Source of the DNA: Lachnospiraceae bacterium UBA1258
Lineage (GTDB): Bacteria > Bacillota > Clostridia > Lachnospirales > Lachnospiraceae
DNA: 14,987 nucleotides
NCBI GenBank assembly: GCA_002308235.1
Contig: DBVS01000022.1
Coordinates: 12,864-27,850, forward strand
Direction of reading: 5' to 3'
Within the stretch, counting starts at the first letter, position 1, and the number at the start of each line of letters is the position of its first letter. Of this stretch, positions 6,677 to 14,520 are shown in pieces. Under the pieces are notes generated by a model. The model saw only the letters and a list, made by a program, of their open reading frames with translations. It did not search any database and was not told where the DNA came from. The translations under genes were made by a program, and so were the position numbers.

Positions 6677-7864
6677 ATGAAAACAAAAGCGCAGAAATTC
6701 AAAAACCGCATATTCGACATAATCCAGATCGGTAACGTCCACGACATTCCCAGCCGTGCGTTTGACATTTTTATTACCGTTGTGATTCTGGCAAGCCTTA
6801 CAGGCACCATTATGTCCACGTATGGGGAATTTAAGGCCTATGAACCCTTGCTGGATGCGGTGGAGCTTATTACCGTTATCATCTTCACCCTCGAGTATAT
6901 CTTAAGGCTCTACACCGCAGACTTTCTTTATCCTGCCAAGGGACCGGTGATGTCAAGGCTTCGTTTTGTATTCTCGGTTTCGGGCATCGTGGACCTTCTC
7001 ACCTTTTTCCCTTTTTACCTTCCCATCGTTTTCCCGGCAGGGGCGGTTGCTTTCCGCGTATTCCGCGTTATCAGGATATTCAGGCTCTTTAAGATCAATT
7101 CCAGGTACGACGCTTTTAACGTCATCCTGGACGTAATAAACGAAAAGAAAAAGCAGATCTTTTCCTCGGTAATAATGGTTTCCATACTCATGGTTGCTTC
7201 GTCCCTCTGTATGTATTCCCTTGAGCACGAAGCACAGCCCGAGGTCTTTAAAAACGCTTTTTCAGGCATATGGTGGTCGGCTTCGACCTTGTTGACCATA
7301 GGGTACGGCGACATCTATCCCGTCACCGTGGGAGGCCGGATAATGGCAATCGTGATATCATTCCTGGGTGTGGGAATGGTAGCGATCCCTACAGGTATTA
7401 TTTCCGCGGGCTTCGTTGAAAGCTACACCAAGATAAACAAGATCGTTTTCAAGGAAGAGGAGAAGCCTCTTAATTTCGTGACCAGCATCATGACCGAGAA
7501 CCATCCCTGGTGCGGGCGCCTTGTCAAGGACCTTGTGTTCCCGCCGGAAACCGTTCTGGTGGTGGTCATCAGGGATGATGAGGAGATCGTTCCCCGGGGT
7601 GATACAAAACTGATGCCCGATGATGTGCTCATTTTCGGAGCCAAGCGCTTCGAAATAAGCGACGGGATCCGCCTTACGGAACTTACCATAAAAGATGAAC
7701 ATGACTGGGTGGGAGCCCCCATAAAGAAACTGGACATCTCCAGACAGGAGCTGATTGTTATGATCAAACGCCGTGGCAGGATAATCATTCCCGACGGCGA
7801 CACCGTGATAAAAGCCGGCGACAGCCTGGTAATATATTCAAAGCATTACAAAAAGCAAAAATAA
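6677..7864 (+). CDS. Voltage-gated-type potassium channel with two RCK-C (TrkA-C) domains
   Basis: This 395-residue membrane protein has six transmembrane segments. S4 (about residues 121-140) carries regularly spaced arginines (FRVFRVIRIFRLFK), as in voltage sensors. The pore loop holds the potassium selectivity filter TIGYGD at residues 207-212, followed by S6. The cytosolic tail holds two RCK-C domains, at about 275-320 (LVKDLVFPP to DDVLIFGAKR) and 335-392 (APIKKLDIS to DSLVIYSK). These usually bind regulatory ligands that gate the channel. No RCK-N (Rossmann) domain is present. It should conduct potassium across the plasma membrane and influence membrane potential. The ATG at 6677 has AAAGGA upstream. 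It lies 64 bases after the FecR gene without an intervening terminator and ends at a strong one, so it may be the last gene of that transcription unit. Confidence 0.93.
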   Translation: MKTKAQKFKNRIFDIIQIGNVHDIPSRAFDIFITVVILASLTGTIMSTYGEFKAYEPLLDAVELITVIIFTLEYILRLYTADFLYPAKGPVMSRLRFVFSVSGIVDLLTFFPFYLPIVFPAGAVAFRVFRVIRIFRLFKINSRYDAFNVILDVINEKKKQIFSSVIMVSILMVASSLCMYSLEHEAQPEVFKNAFSGIWWSASTLLTIGYGDIYPVTVGGRIMAIVISFLGVGMVAIPTGIISAGFVESYTKINKIVFKEEEKPLNFVTSIMTENHPWCGRLVKDLVFPPETVLVVVIRDDEEIVPRGDTKLMPDDVLIFGAKRFEISDGIRLTELTIKDEHDWVGAPIKKLDISRQELIVMIKRRGRIIIPDGDTVIKAGDSLVIYSKHYKKQK

Positions 7865-7881
7865 GTATTTAAACGCAACAA

Positions 7882-7909
7882 AAAACGCCCGGCACCGACC
7901 GGGCGTTTT
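7882..7909. terminator. Strong bidirectional rho-independent terminator
   Basis: AAAACGCCCGG (7882-7892) pairs perfectly with CCGGGCGTTTT (7899-7909) around the loop CACCGA. An A run and a T run flank it, so it works in both directions. It sits between the convergent potassium-channel and metallophosphoesterase genes, 17 and 12 bases from their stops. Confidence 0.93.
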
Positions 7910-7921
7910 CTGTGTAGTAAC

Positions 7922-8806
7922 TCAGTTTCTGAGTTGGGAGGTATTGAAAGAATTTATGAGAGTTCCGTCTTCAAGCCGAACCCACGTGTCGAAGTTCACG
8001 GAATCCTTTTCGTTTAAAAGAATGACCCTTCCGCCTTTAAGATAACCGTCCTTGCCGTAGGTGTGGTATCCTGCGGCTCTTCCGTATCCGAGAAGGATAC
8101 TCTTGTATGGGCCAACATAGTCGTTGATGTGATCGTGACCCACAAAGACCGCACGGGTGATACCGTCACTTACCATGCGATCCGCAAAGCCTGAATTTAT
8201 ACGGCTGGGGCAGATATCCTCATTCTTCTCGCCGATATGCTTTCCTGCCCAGACATCGTCGTATTCCGGAAGGGGAATGTGGAAGAAGGCCATGGCGCCC
8301 TTCACGTTTTCCTTAACTTTTTCTTCGTACCATTTGATCTGGGATTCTTTGATGTAATCGTAGTCTCCCGAAACACCGTTTATGTAGTTGCCGGAATCGA
8401 TGAGCATGAGCCTCCAGACAATTTCATTCCGATCGTTCGTAACATCGACGAAATGATTGCCTACGCCTGCGCCTGCGGCTTTGTCGTCAAAGGCAAGGCA
8501 GCCGTTGTACTTTTCCACTACATTGAAAAGGTCAGCTTTGTTTCCGATGTCCTCGTCGTCGTGGTTTCCGAAAACAAAGGTCCAGGGAATGTTGTAATCC
8601 GAAATGACTCCGAAGATTTCGGGGGCTCTTCCGATGTTTCCTTCACCGTAAACCGTGTCGCCCGTGAGGACGATAAGCTCCGGTTTTTCGGTCTCGATGA
8701 GCTTCTTTACCAGCGCTACGGTCATTTTATCGTCATCGTCGTTTTCGATGTAATGAAGATCCGTAAGCTGTAAGATCTTAAATGTGCCGTCTTTTGTGAA
8801 TTTCAT
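7922..8806 (-). CDS. Calcineurin-like metallophosphoesterase (PAP-like, cytosolic)
   Basis: This 294-residue protein carries the full metallophosphoesterase motif set: D16 and H18 (LTDLH), D50 (LTGDT), N81-H82 (GNHDDE), H176 (FFHIPLPE) and H224/H226 (GHDH). These residues bind two metal ions and catalyse hydrolysis of phosphate esters. The CPSRINSGF segment near residues 199-207 resembles the purple-acid-phosphatase-28/29 (Sia1-like) branch. No signal peptide is present, so the enzyme is probably cytosolic; the substrate is unknown. The ATG at 8806 is preceded by AAAGGAG. It lies 28 bases downstream of the GH116 gene and ends at a terminator, so the two form a two-gene operon. A role in dephosphorylating a product of the glycosidase pathway is possible but is inference. 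Confidence 0.9.
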   Translation of the reverse strand: MKFTKDGTFKILQLTDLHYIENDDDDKMTVALVKKLIETEKPELIVLTGDTVYGEGNIGRAPEIFGVISDYNIPWTFVFGNHDDEDIGNKADLFNVVEKYNGCLAFDDKAAGAGVGNHFVDVTNDRNEIVWRLMLIDSGNYINGVSGDYDYIKESQIKWYEEKVKENVKGAMAFFHIPLPEYDDVWAGKHIGEKNEDICPSRINSGFADRMVSDGITRAVFVGHDHINDYVGPYKSILLGYGRAAGYHTYGKDGYLKGGRVILLNEKDSVNFDTWVRLEDGTLINSFNTSQLRN

Positions 8807-8834
8807 GAAATGTAACTCCTTTATGCCGTGTATT

Positions 8835-11297
8835 TTATTCTGCCAATACTTTCCAGTCTTTAAGGCTTCCTTCGATGCATTTGACGGTTGCTTTGCCTTT
8901 CTTGACAGTCACTGTGGCAAGCACACCCGGAACGCACAAAGGAAGGGTAACATCCTCTGTGAAGGGCTTTAAACGAATCGTCTTTTTCGAAGCATCCACA
9001 GATAACCCCAGTGCCGCATTGAGGGTGGTCCAGCTTGAAAGGGGGCGGGTGTAGTGGTGTCCGCACTCCCAGTGGTCCCAAAGGGCTCCGAATCTTGACT
9101 GATTCTTATGTATGGCGGTAACGATCTTGAGGGATTCGTCAAAGAGCCCCACATCCAAAGCCAGGGCGGATACGAAATAACCGATGCCGGTCCATGTGGC
9201 TTCCGTCTGGCAGTTTTTATGAGTATAAAGGGTGGTATGCCTCCCCTTGGGGCAGGAAGCATTGATAAGCCCGCCGTCGGGGTCAAAGTTCTCGGATAAA
9301 ATGATCTTCAGAACATCCTTAACCCGCTTGTCGCTTAAGATTCCGCCCATGCCGGAGGCTCTTAAGAACCATTCACCGTCAAGCTGTCCCGTCATCAGGC
9401 TCTCATCCGTTTCTTTGTCCGTGCACCAAAGATTATAGTATTTGCCGTTCCAAAGGCGCTCTTCCAGGGATTTAAGGCCCTTTTTGAGGGTGCTTTCCCA
9501 TTCTTTTTCGCAAGGCTTGTTTCCAATTTCGCGGGCCATTTGCACGCAGGCCTTTAAGGCTGCAAGCCACAGGATCGAGATATATGCGGAGGCACCCGAA
9601 AAACTCCATGCATCGTAGGTATTTCGCTTTGTATTATGATCGGGGAGACCGTCACCGTCTGTGTCGAGATTACCGATGAATCTCATGGCTTTTACCACAT
9701 GGGGCCACATGGTTTCAAGATAATCCCTGTCGCCGGTATAGAGATAATCCCGCATAACCATCAGTGAAAACTGTATGTTAAGGTCCACGCGGTCGAAACC
9801 GCCGTCCACCTGCTCAAGGTCCGGCTTAAAGCAATGGGGGACGCGACCGTCTCTTCGCTGTAGTCCTGCGCTCATCAGCATCTGCTTAAGCTGCAATTCG
9901 GGGAAGAGCGAAAGCAGTCCGAAGGAAGCGTGATACGTGATATCCATGGTGTGGAAGCCGCAATATCCCTGGCCTTCCCAAAGACCGAACTTCCCGTTTT
10001 TGATATAAAACGAGCTTTTGACGATAGTGTTTAAGTGAGCACTCCAACTGTCGGGGAAGACTTCCGGAAGGCTCGTCGAATAGAGAAGTTTCGAAAAAGC
10101 AATTGCTTTGTCAAATACTTCCGAGCGATGCTCACAAAGAAAGTCATTGGCTTCCTTTGAGTTTTTGTAAAGGTTTTCGTAGAAGTGACCGAGGCGGATT
10201 CCGTCTTCCGAAAAATGATTGGGGAAATACCAGGAAAGAACGAAATGAACGGTTTTCTTTTCGCCGGGCGCCAGTTCCACACGACTGCAAAGAGCCGTTG
10301 CTCCGAAATCTTTGGGGTTAAAGTGCTGCGGTTGCCATGCAAAGCTTTCGAGGAAAGCTTGCGCATCCGCGCGCGATTCGGGGAACTTTGGATTAACTTC
10401 CCGAAGGCGCTTTAAAATCGAAGCCGCAAACGCATAGCGGCTGTAAGTTTCGAAAAGGGTGTCAATCTCGGCATCCGAAAGCGAATCAAGGTTCTTTTTG
10501 AGCTTCGGGGACGGGGTTAGCGGTTCACTGTTGCAAAGGGCCCCGTTTTCCCTAAATTGAAAAAGCACCGATTCCTGACTTACGCCGAAGTCCGAGTCGT
10601 TGATGTATTCTCTGATAAACTTCCGATAATCCGCGGCAATATAGCTTTTATCGCCGTCACCGCCGATACTTAAGGTTACGTTGCCACAATCGGGAGCCTT
10701 TGTTTTCTTTAAGGGTCCGATTGTTACGCTTACGGACTTACCGTCACCGGAAAGAGAGTTTACGGAGCCCTCGCCGTTACAGAATTCGGGTACCAGAGTT
10801 CCGAGGAGACTTACCGTTAACGGTTCTTTGGAAGTGTTTTCAACTTCAAAATCGATATAAAAACCGGGTGTGGCGGAAACTTGCGTCTGATGAGGCACAA
10901 AGGGAGCCACTGCCCGTTCCTTTATGGCACAGGGAAGAAGCTCGTCCTTAAAATCAAGCTCGCACACGGGAAAACGACCGTTAAAATCGATGGATTCAGC
11001 GGGCTTGTTCCAAGGAAACAGACGGTAGGTAAAATCATCGGGCTCTGTTTTCAAACCAAGTTTACGGACAACGGGGCGTTTACCCTTGCTTTCTGTACGG
11101 ACATAGAAGGACAAAGCACCGGTATGGGACTCGCCGTCATAGACCTTTTCTTCCCAAGAGACCCGGGTCATTCTGGGGGGATTGGCAATCTGCCAGGCGT
11201 GGAATTCCCCGTCAGGTCTTAATTCCACACTTCCCGTTCCGATTCCGCCCAGGGCAATTCCGCTTTGAGAGGGCTTGGTCATCTTGATTTCAGCCAT
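8835..11297 (-). CDS. GH116-family glycosidase (beta-glucosidase/glucosylceramidase-like)
   Basis: This 820-residue protein matches the GH116 (GBA2-like) family along its length. The N-terminal beta-sandwich begins GIALGGIGTGSVELRPDGEF and an (alpha/alpha)6 barrel follows. The predicted nucleophile is E441 in FGLWEGQGY and the acid/base is D562 in NTYDAWSF; in family members these act as a retaining pair. GH116 enzymes hydrolyse beta-glucosides, beta-xylosides, glucosylceramide or N-acetylglucosaminides, so the exact substrate is open. There is no signal peptide, suggesting action on imported glycosides. The frame stays open upstream to 11357, but ATG 11297 (MAEIKM) is chosen because AAAGGA lies 9 bases before it and the family homology starts there. 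It is the first gene of a two-gene operon with the phosphoesterase and is divergent from the 154-residue protein's operon. Confidence 0.93.
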   Translation of the reverse strand: MAEIKMTKPSQSGIALGGIGTGSVELRPDGEFHAWQIANPPRMTRVSWEEKVYDGESHTGALSFYVRTESKGKRPVVRKLGLKTEPDDFTYRLFPWNKPAESIDFNGRFPVCELDFKDELLPCAIKERAVAPFVPHQTQVSATPGFYIDFEVENTSKEPLTVSLLGTLVPEFCNGEGSVNSLSGDGKSVSVTIGPLKKTKAPDCGNVTLSIGGDGDKSYIAADYRKFIREYINDSDFGVSQESVLFQFRENGALCNSEPLTPSPKLKKNLDSLSDAEIDTLFETYSRYAFAASILKRLREVNPKFPESRADAQAFLESFAWQPQHFNPKDFGATALCSRVELAPGEKKTVHFVLSWYFPNHFSEDGIRLGHFYENLYKNSKEANDFLCEHRSEVFDKAIAFSKLLYSTSLPEVFPDSWSAHLNTIVKSSFYIKNGKFGLWEGQGYCGFHTMDITYHASFGLLSLFPELQLKQMLMSAGLQRRDGRVPHCFKPDLEQVDGGFDRVDLNIQFSLMVMRDYLYTGDRDYLETMWPHVVKAMRFIGNLDTDGDGLPDHNTKRNTYDAWSFSGASAYISILWLAALKACVQMAREIGNKPCEKEWESTLKKGLKSLEERLWNGKYYNLWCTDKETDESLMTGQLDGEWFLRASGMGGILSDKRVKDVLKIILSENFDPDGGLINASCPKGRHTTLYTHKNCQTEATWTGIGYFVSALALDVGLFDESLKIVTAIHKNQSRFGALWDHWECGHHYTRPLSSWTTLNAALGLSVDASKKTIRLKPFTEDVTLPLCVPGVLATVTVKKGKATVKCIEGSLKDWKVLAE

Positions 11298-11378
11298 AAA
11301 TATCCATCCTTTCGCAGTAAGCTGCTTTGTAAAAAACGGTTCTGTCCGACGCCGCAAGGATTTATCTCTTCAGCATAA

Positions 11379-11408
11379 ATTATCCGATTTTTCAGGCTGA
11401 ACTGTAAA
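11379..11408 (-). promoter_or_regulatory. Candidate sigma-A promoter of the GH116 operon
   Basis: On the minus strand TTTACA (11408-11403) is followed after 18 bases by GATAAT (11384-11379). Transcription would start near 11372, giving a leader of about 75 bases before the ATG at 11297. The consensus match is moderate, and it is the best candidate in this intergenic region for the minus strand. Confidence 0.45.
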
Positions 11409-11445
11409 TGGAAAAAACACTGAATTGCTGTGTACATTTCACTTA

Positions 11446-11475
11446 TTTACACCACAATTCGTAGAATAGTATATT
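11446..11475 (+). promoter_or_regulatory. Candidate sigma-A promoter of the 11539-14987 operon
   Basis: TTTACA (11446-11451) and TATATT (11470-11475) are 18 bases apart. Transcription would start near 11482, 57 bases before the ATG at 11539. The -35 overlaps an imperfect inverted repeat, GTGTA (11430-11434) / TACAC (11448-11452), which could be an operator. The two opposing -35 boxes are 37 bases apart, so one regulator could act on both operons. Confidence 0.45.
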
Positions 11476-11538
11476 TATTATTGAACGGCGATTTGAGATA
11501 ATATGTTGGGAAAAAATTCATTCTTAAAGGAGAGTGTT

Positions 11539-12003
11539 ATGGATAAGATTTATACTGTAAGGGGCGAGCTTGACAAGGGCTTTTGCGGCCAGATTTCATA
11601 CAATGTCAGCTTAAACCGCGAATACAAAAACATGAAGATAACCCTTGAATTCGACGAGTCCAAGAGGCGCTACACAGATTCGGAGATCGATGCCTCCGTC
11701 ATCAAAGCCTTCAGAGACGAATGCAACGGCGAATACAATATCGACGCCGCAAGCGATGCCGAAGTTGCCGAAATGGTCAAGGGAAACTGCAAGACCGAAA
11801 TTCACCTTTCGGCCTTTTTAAACGGCGAATTTATCGGCTGTATCCACAAGCAGCTCAGTAAACGCACTATGTCCTTCGGCGATGTGGTTTCGGAAGGCTG
11901 TCTCCCGACAGGTAAGATCACAGGAGCCTTAAAGGTTACCGTTCTGGTATTTAACGTCATCAAGGACGCAACGGCATATTCAGTGACCGTTGAGTGCGAG
12001 TAG
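11539..12003 (+). CDS. Hypothetical 154-residue protein, first gene of the PHP operon
   Basis: I do not recognise this family. The frame is open from an ATG at 11503, but the ATG at 11539 is chosen because AAAGGAG lies about 7 bases before it and nothing suggests the extra 12 residues are conserved. The 154-residue product (starting MDKIYTVRGE) appears beta-rich, with alternating hydrophobic residues (ISYNVSL, MKITLEF, CKTEIHLSAF, LKVTVLVF) and one central helix. It has no signal peptide, membrane segment or zinc motif. Its three cysteines are scattered. It lies 12 bases upstream of the PHP gene in the same direction, so it belongs to that operon. Its role may be a binding or accessory protein, but this cannot be read from the sequence. 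Confidence 0.8.
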   Translation: MDKIYTVRGELDKGFCGQISYNVSLNREYKNMKITLEFDESKRRYTDSEIDASVIKAFRDECNGEYNIDAASDAEVAEMVKGNCKTEIHLSAFLNGEFIGCIHKQLSKRTMSFGDVVSEGCLPTGKITGALKVTVLVFNVIKDATAYSVTVECE

Positions 12004-12015
12004 GGAGGGGCAGAC

Positions 12016-12933
12016 ATGTTTAAACGACTTGAATTACACAACCATACAACCGAATCCGACGCATCCATAACCGCATGGGAACTCACGGAGCACATGCTGA
12101 AAGACAAGGTGGATGCTTTTGCAATCACCGATCACAACACGATTTCGGGACAGAAGAAAATAGCGGACATCATCAAAGAAAAGGGGCTTTCCATAGGACT
12201 TATCAGGGGAATGGAACTTACGAGTTACTACGGACACATTCTTTGTCTTAACCTGACAAAGTACGTGGACTGGGAAGATATCGACCTTCACAATCCGGAG
12301 AAGCTCTTTAAACGTGCGAAAGCTTTGGGAGCCCTTGCGGGCGTTGCCCATCCTTATTCCTACGGCGCGCCCTTTGCACGGGGATGTCGGTTCGATATGA
12401 CCTTAACCGATTATTCGGATGTGGATTTTATCGAGGTTTCAAACGACCTTGAACCCTTGCACGAGGTTAACGAGAGAGGGCTTCTTTACTGGCAGGACTT
12501 GGTACTTAAGGGAGAAAAGCTTGCGGCTACCGCAGGAATGGACCTTCACGGACTTTGGGATTTTTCCGATAATTTCGCCACCTACATCGAGTCCGAGACT
12601 GCCGACAATTCAAACATTGAAGAAGAACTTGCGAAAGCAATAAAGACTCAGAAAACATGGATTTCAAAGAGCCCCATCCTTAAGTGCGATGCTTCCGGAA
12701 GCGACCTCAAATTCGAGATAATCGATACCGGAAAACTTGGATACAAGGCTTCAAATGAGCCTTTCAGGATTGTTCTTACCACGGAATCCGAGGAAAAAGA
12801 AATCGTTGTTTCGGGAAATTGTGCTACCCTTGCAAAAAGCGGTATAATGGGTAAGAGAATCGTTCCGAAGCTTTACAGAGGGGAAGCGATAATGGAGAAC
12901 CTGGTCTGCGTATCTCCCCTTATTGAACTCTAA
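12016..12933 (+). CDS. PHP-domain metal-dependent phosphoesterase
   Basis: This 305-residue protein has the PHP metal-site residues in order: H8 and H10 (LHNHTTESD), D15, H40 (ITDHNT), E67 (GMEL), H74, H112 (VAHPYS) and D176/H178 (GMDLHG). PHP enzymes hydrolyse phosphate esters with a multi-metal centre; known members include histidinol phosphatase, DNA polymerase exonuclease domains and 3',5'-nucleotide or oligoribonucleotide phosphatases. The last ~80 residues (about 225-305) form a beta-rich extension. No signal peptide is present. The ATG at 12016 has GGGAGGGG 6-10 bases upstream. It follows the 154-residue protein by 12 bases and is followed by the 522-residue protein 9 bases later, so translation is probably coupled. 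The substrate is unknown; a sugar phosphate fits the neighbourhood but is inference. Confidence 0.92.
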   Translation: MFKRLELHNHTTESDASITAWELTEHMLKDKVDAFAITDHNTISGQKKIADIIKEKGLSIGLIRGMELTSYYGHILCLNLTKYVDWEDIDLHNPEKLFKRAKALGALAGVAHPYSYGAPFARGCRFDMTLTDYSDVDFIEVSNDLEPLHEVNERGLLYWQDLVLKGEKLAATAGMDLHGLWDFSDNFATYIESETADNSNIEEELAKAIKTQKTWISKSPILKCDASGSDLKFEIIDTGKLGYKASNEPFRIVLTTESEEKEIVVSGNCATLAKSGIMGKRIVPKLYRGEAIMENLVCVSPLIEL

Positions 12934-12942
12934 GGGGGCAGC

Positions 12943-14511
12943 ATGAAAGATTATTCTTTTGACGGAACAATTTCAAAAGAGGTACTGTGCAACTACCTTG
13001 AGCGGTCGGTTACGGCAGCAGACCTTTACTTAAGCGACACTCTCGAAGACGATATCAGAGTGATAAAGAAAATCGGTGCCAAATTTTTGGGTCGCGCGTC
13101 GGGCATCTGGTATGTGATAATGGATGACGACAGGCACTTTGAAATGAGCAAGTCCCTGGCGGACAGAGTGCATGCCGCAGATCCTGAGATCATCCTTCAG
13201 GCCTGCGTGTTTGAGGCGGTATTCAAAGAACTAAACGATATAAAGATCCCTGCTTACGTGTTTGAAGCCTTCGGACTTAAGCCTGAAGACAGGAATTTTA
13301 GACTGTCGGACATTCTGTTCACGGAACAGCCCCACGGCTTTTCCTGGGATGGAGACGACGGCGGGATTCCCGATATTACGCGCCTTGAGACCCGGATGTG
13401 GTTTTACTACAGAGCCACCCGTTATATCGATTGCGGATATGAAGCTCTCCACATGGGGCAGATCCACCTTTACACCGCAAATGACAGAGGTTATGCCGAA
13501 ACTTACAAGCTTTTTGACATGATCCGTGAATATGCGAAGACTCATGCCCGTCGGCACAAGGTCCTTCTTGATGCCCACACCCACGGCGTAAATGTGGGAG
13601 GAAAGCTGCTTTTTGATTATCATGCTATGCCCTTTACGAGATTTGCCTTAAGGGATCGCCCGGGAGACAAGCTGGTGCTTGTGCGTGAAGGCTTCAGCGA
13701 AGGGGGTTTAAATCCCAACGGATGGTCCGCAAACACCATGCCTTATCTTATGGAATACGATAACTGGGGCGGCAAGATGATCGACGATTTCTCCACAGTT
13801 TCCGTTGAAGACAGAGCCGGTATGGACTGGTGGGGTTACGATCAGATCGCCTGGTTTGCAAATCAGGACAAAGAATCGAGGGACAAATTTCTTGAGTACA
13901 CCTACAGGTGGGTGGCCGTAAACAACAAAAACGCTTATTTCGAGGTTCCTTTCTGCAGGAGACTCAGCAGCGCCAAGATGATCGTCAAACGCGCCGACAA
14001 CGGCGAATACGGGATCCAGGGAAGATATCAAATGAACAACCCTTCAGCCGCCTGCCCCATGGGCTTTGGACAAGAGGACACGGTCGAAAGGCTTTGGAGA
14101 GAGGGAGACGATGACCTTCGAAAGAACATGTCAAATCCCGAGGACCTTATAAGATACGGTGCCTTTGATAAATACGATTTAAAGACGGGCCTTAAACTGC
14201 CCGAAAAGATAGTTTTGTACGGAAGCTTCCAGCCCTTCGTGGGAGCCGCGGCAAACGACTCCAACAGTGAGATCACCAGAATGTACTATATCGGCGACAA
14301 TACTTATTCTTTGTCCTTTATAATGCCCTATGCGGGTGAATACGATTTCGCGGTATCTCTCTACGGAACCCTGTCCGCCACCTACTGCCACGACAGATTC
14401 CCAAGAAGCGGTTCCGCCCACAAACGAAAACTTATGATCCCCCACGACAACACAGTGGTGAAGATCACCTACAGATTCATAGATAACGAAATAAATGTAG
14501 AAACTCTCTAG
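12943..14511 (+). CDS. Unknown 522-residue protein, possible TIM-barrel enzyme with C-terminal beta domain
   Basis: I do not recognise this family. The 522 residues contain alternating strand/helix segments that resemble a TIM barrel. Acidic candidates near predicted strand ends are E91 (ACVFEAV), E107 (YVFEAFG), E167 (GYEALHMGQ), D210 (VLLDAHTHG) and E271 (LMEYDNWGG). The region around 293-340 is Trp/Tyr-rich, which suits carbohydrate binding. A C-terminal segment (about 440-522) looks like a beta-sandwich (YSLSFIMPYAGEYDF and later). There is no signal peptide, so it is likely cytosolic. It starts 9 bases after the PHP gene with GGGGGCAGC upstream, and the sensor kinase begins 9 bases after its stop. 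The operon suggests a role in carbohydrate or glycoside metabolism, perhaps a novel glycoside hydrolase-like enzyme; this is inference from context and composition only. Confidence 0.85.
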   Translation: MKDYSFDGTISKEVLCNYLERSVTAADLYLSDTLEDDIRVIKKIGAKFLGRASGIWYVIMDDDRHFEMSKSLADRVHAADPEIILQACVFEAVFKELNDIKIPAYVFEAFGLKPEDRNFRLSDILFTEQPHGFSWDGDDGGIPDITRLETRMWFYYRATRYIDCGYEALHMGQIHLYTANDRGYAETYKLFDMIREYAKTHARRHKVLLDAHTHGVNVGGKLLFDYHAMPFTRFALRDRPGDKLVLVREGFSEGGLNPNGWSANTMPYLMEYDNWGGKMIDDFSTVSVEDRAGMDWWGYDQIAWFANQDKESRDKFLEYTYRWVAVNNKNAYFEVPFCRRLSSAKMIVKRADNGEYGIQGRYQMNNPSAACPMGFGQEDTVERLWREGDDDLRKNMSNPEDLIRYGAFDKYDLKTGLKLPEKIVLYGSFQPFVGAAANDSNSEITRMYYIGDNTYSLSFIMPYAGEYDFAVSLYGTLSATYCHDRFPRSGSAHKRKLMIPHDNTVVKITYRFIDNEINVETL

Positions 14512-14520
14512 GAGCAGAAT

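Noticed and set aside
8237..8773. 178-codon plus-strand open frame inside the metallophosphoesterase
   Set aside because: The minus-strand protein has the full metallophosphoesterase motif set, so the plus-strand frame is a shadow of it.
11298..11357. GH116 start at 11357, adding 20 residues
   Set aside because: The extra residues (MRRRTEPFF and following) are not family-like, while ATG 11297 has AAAGGA at good spacing and begins the conserved N-terminus.
12016..12933. Assigning the PHP protein as histidinol phosphatase
   Set aside because: No histidine-biosynthesis gene is nearby and the beta-rich C-terminal extension does not fit. Only the PHP catalytic core is supported.
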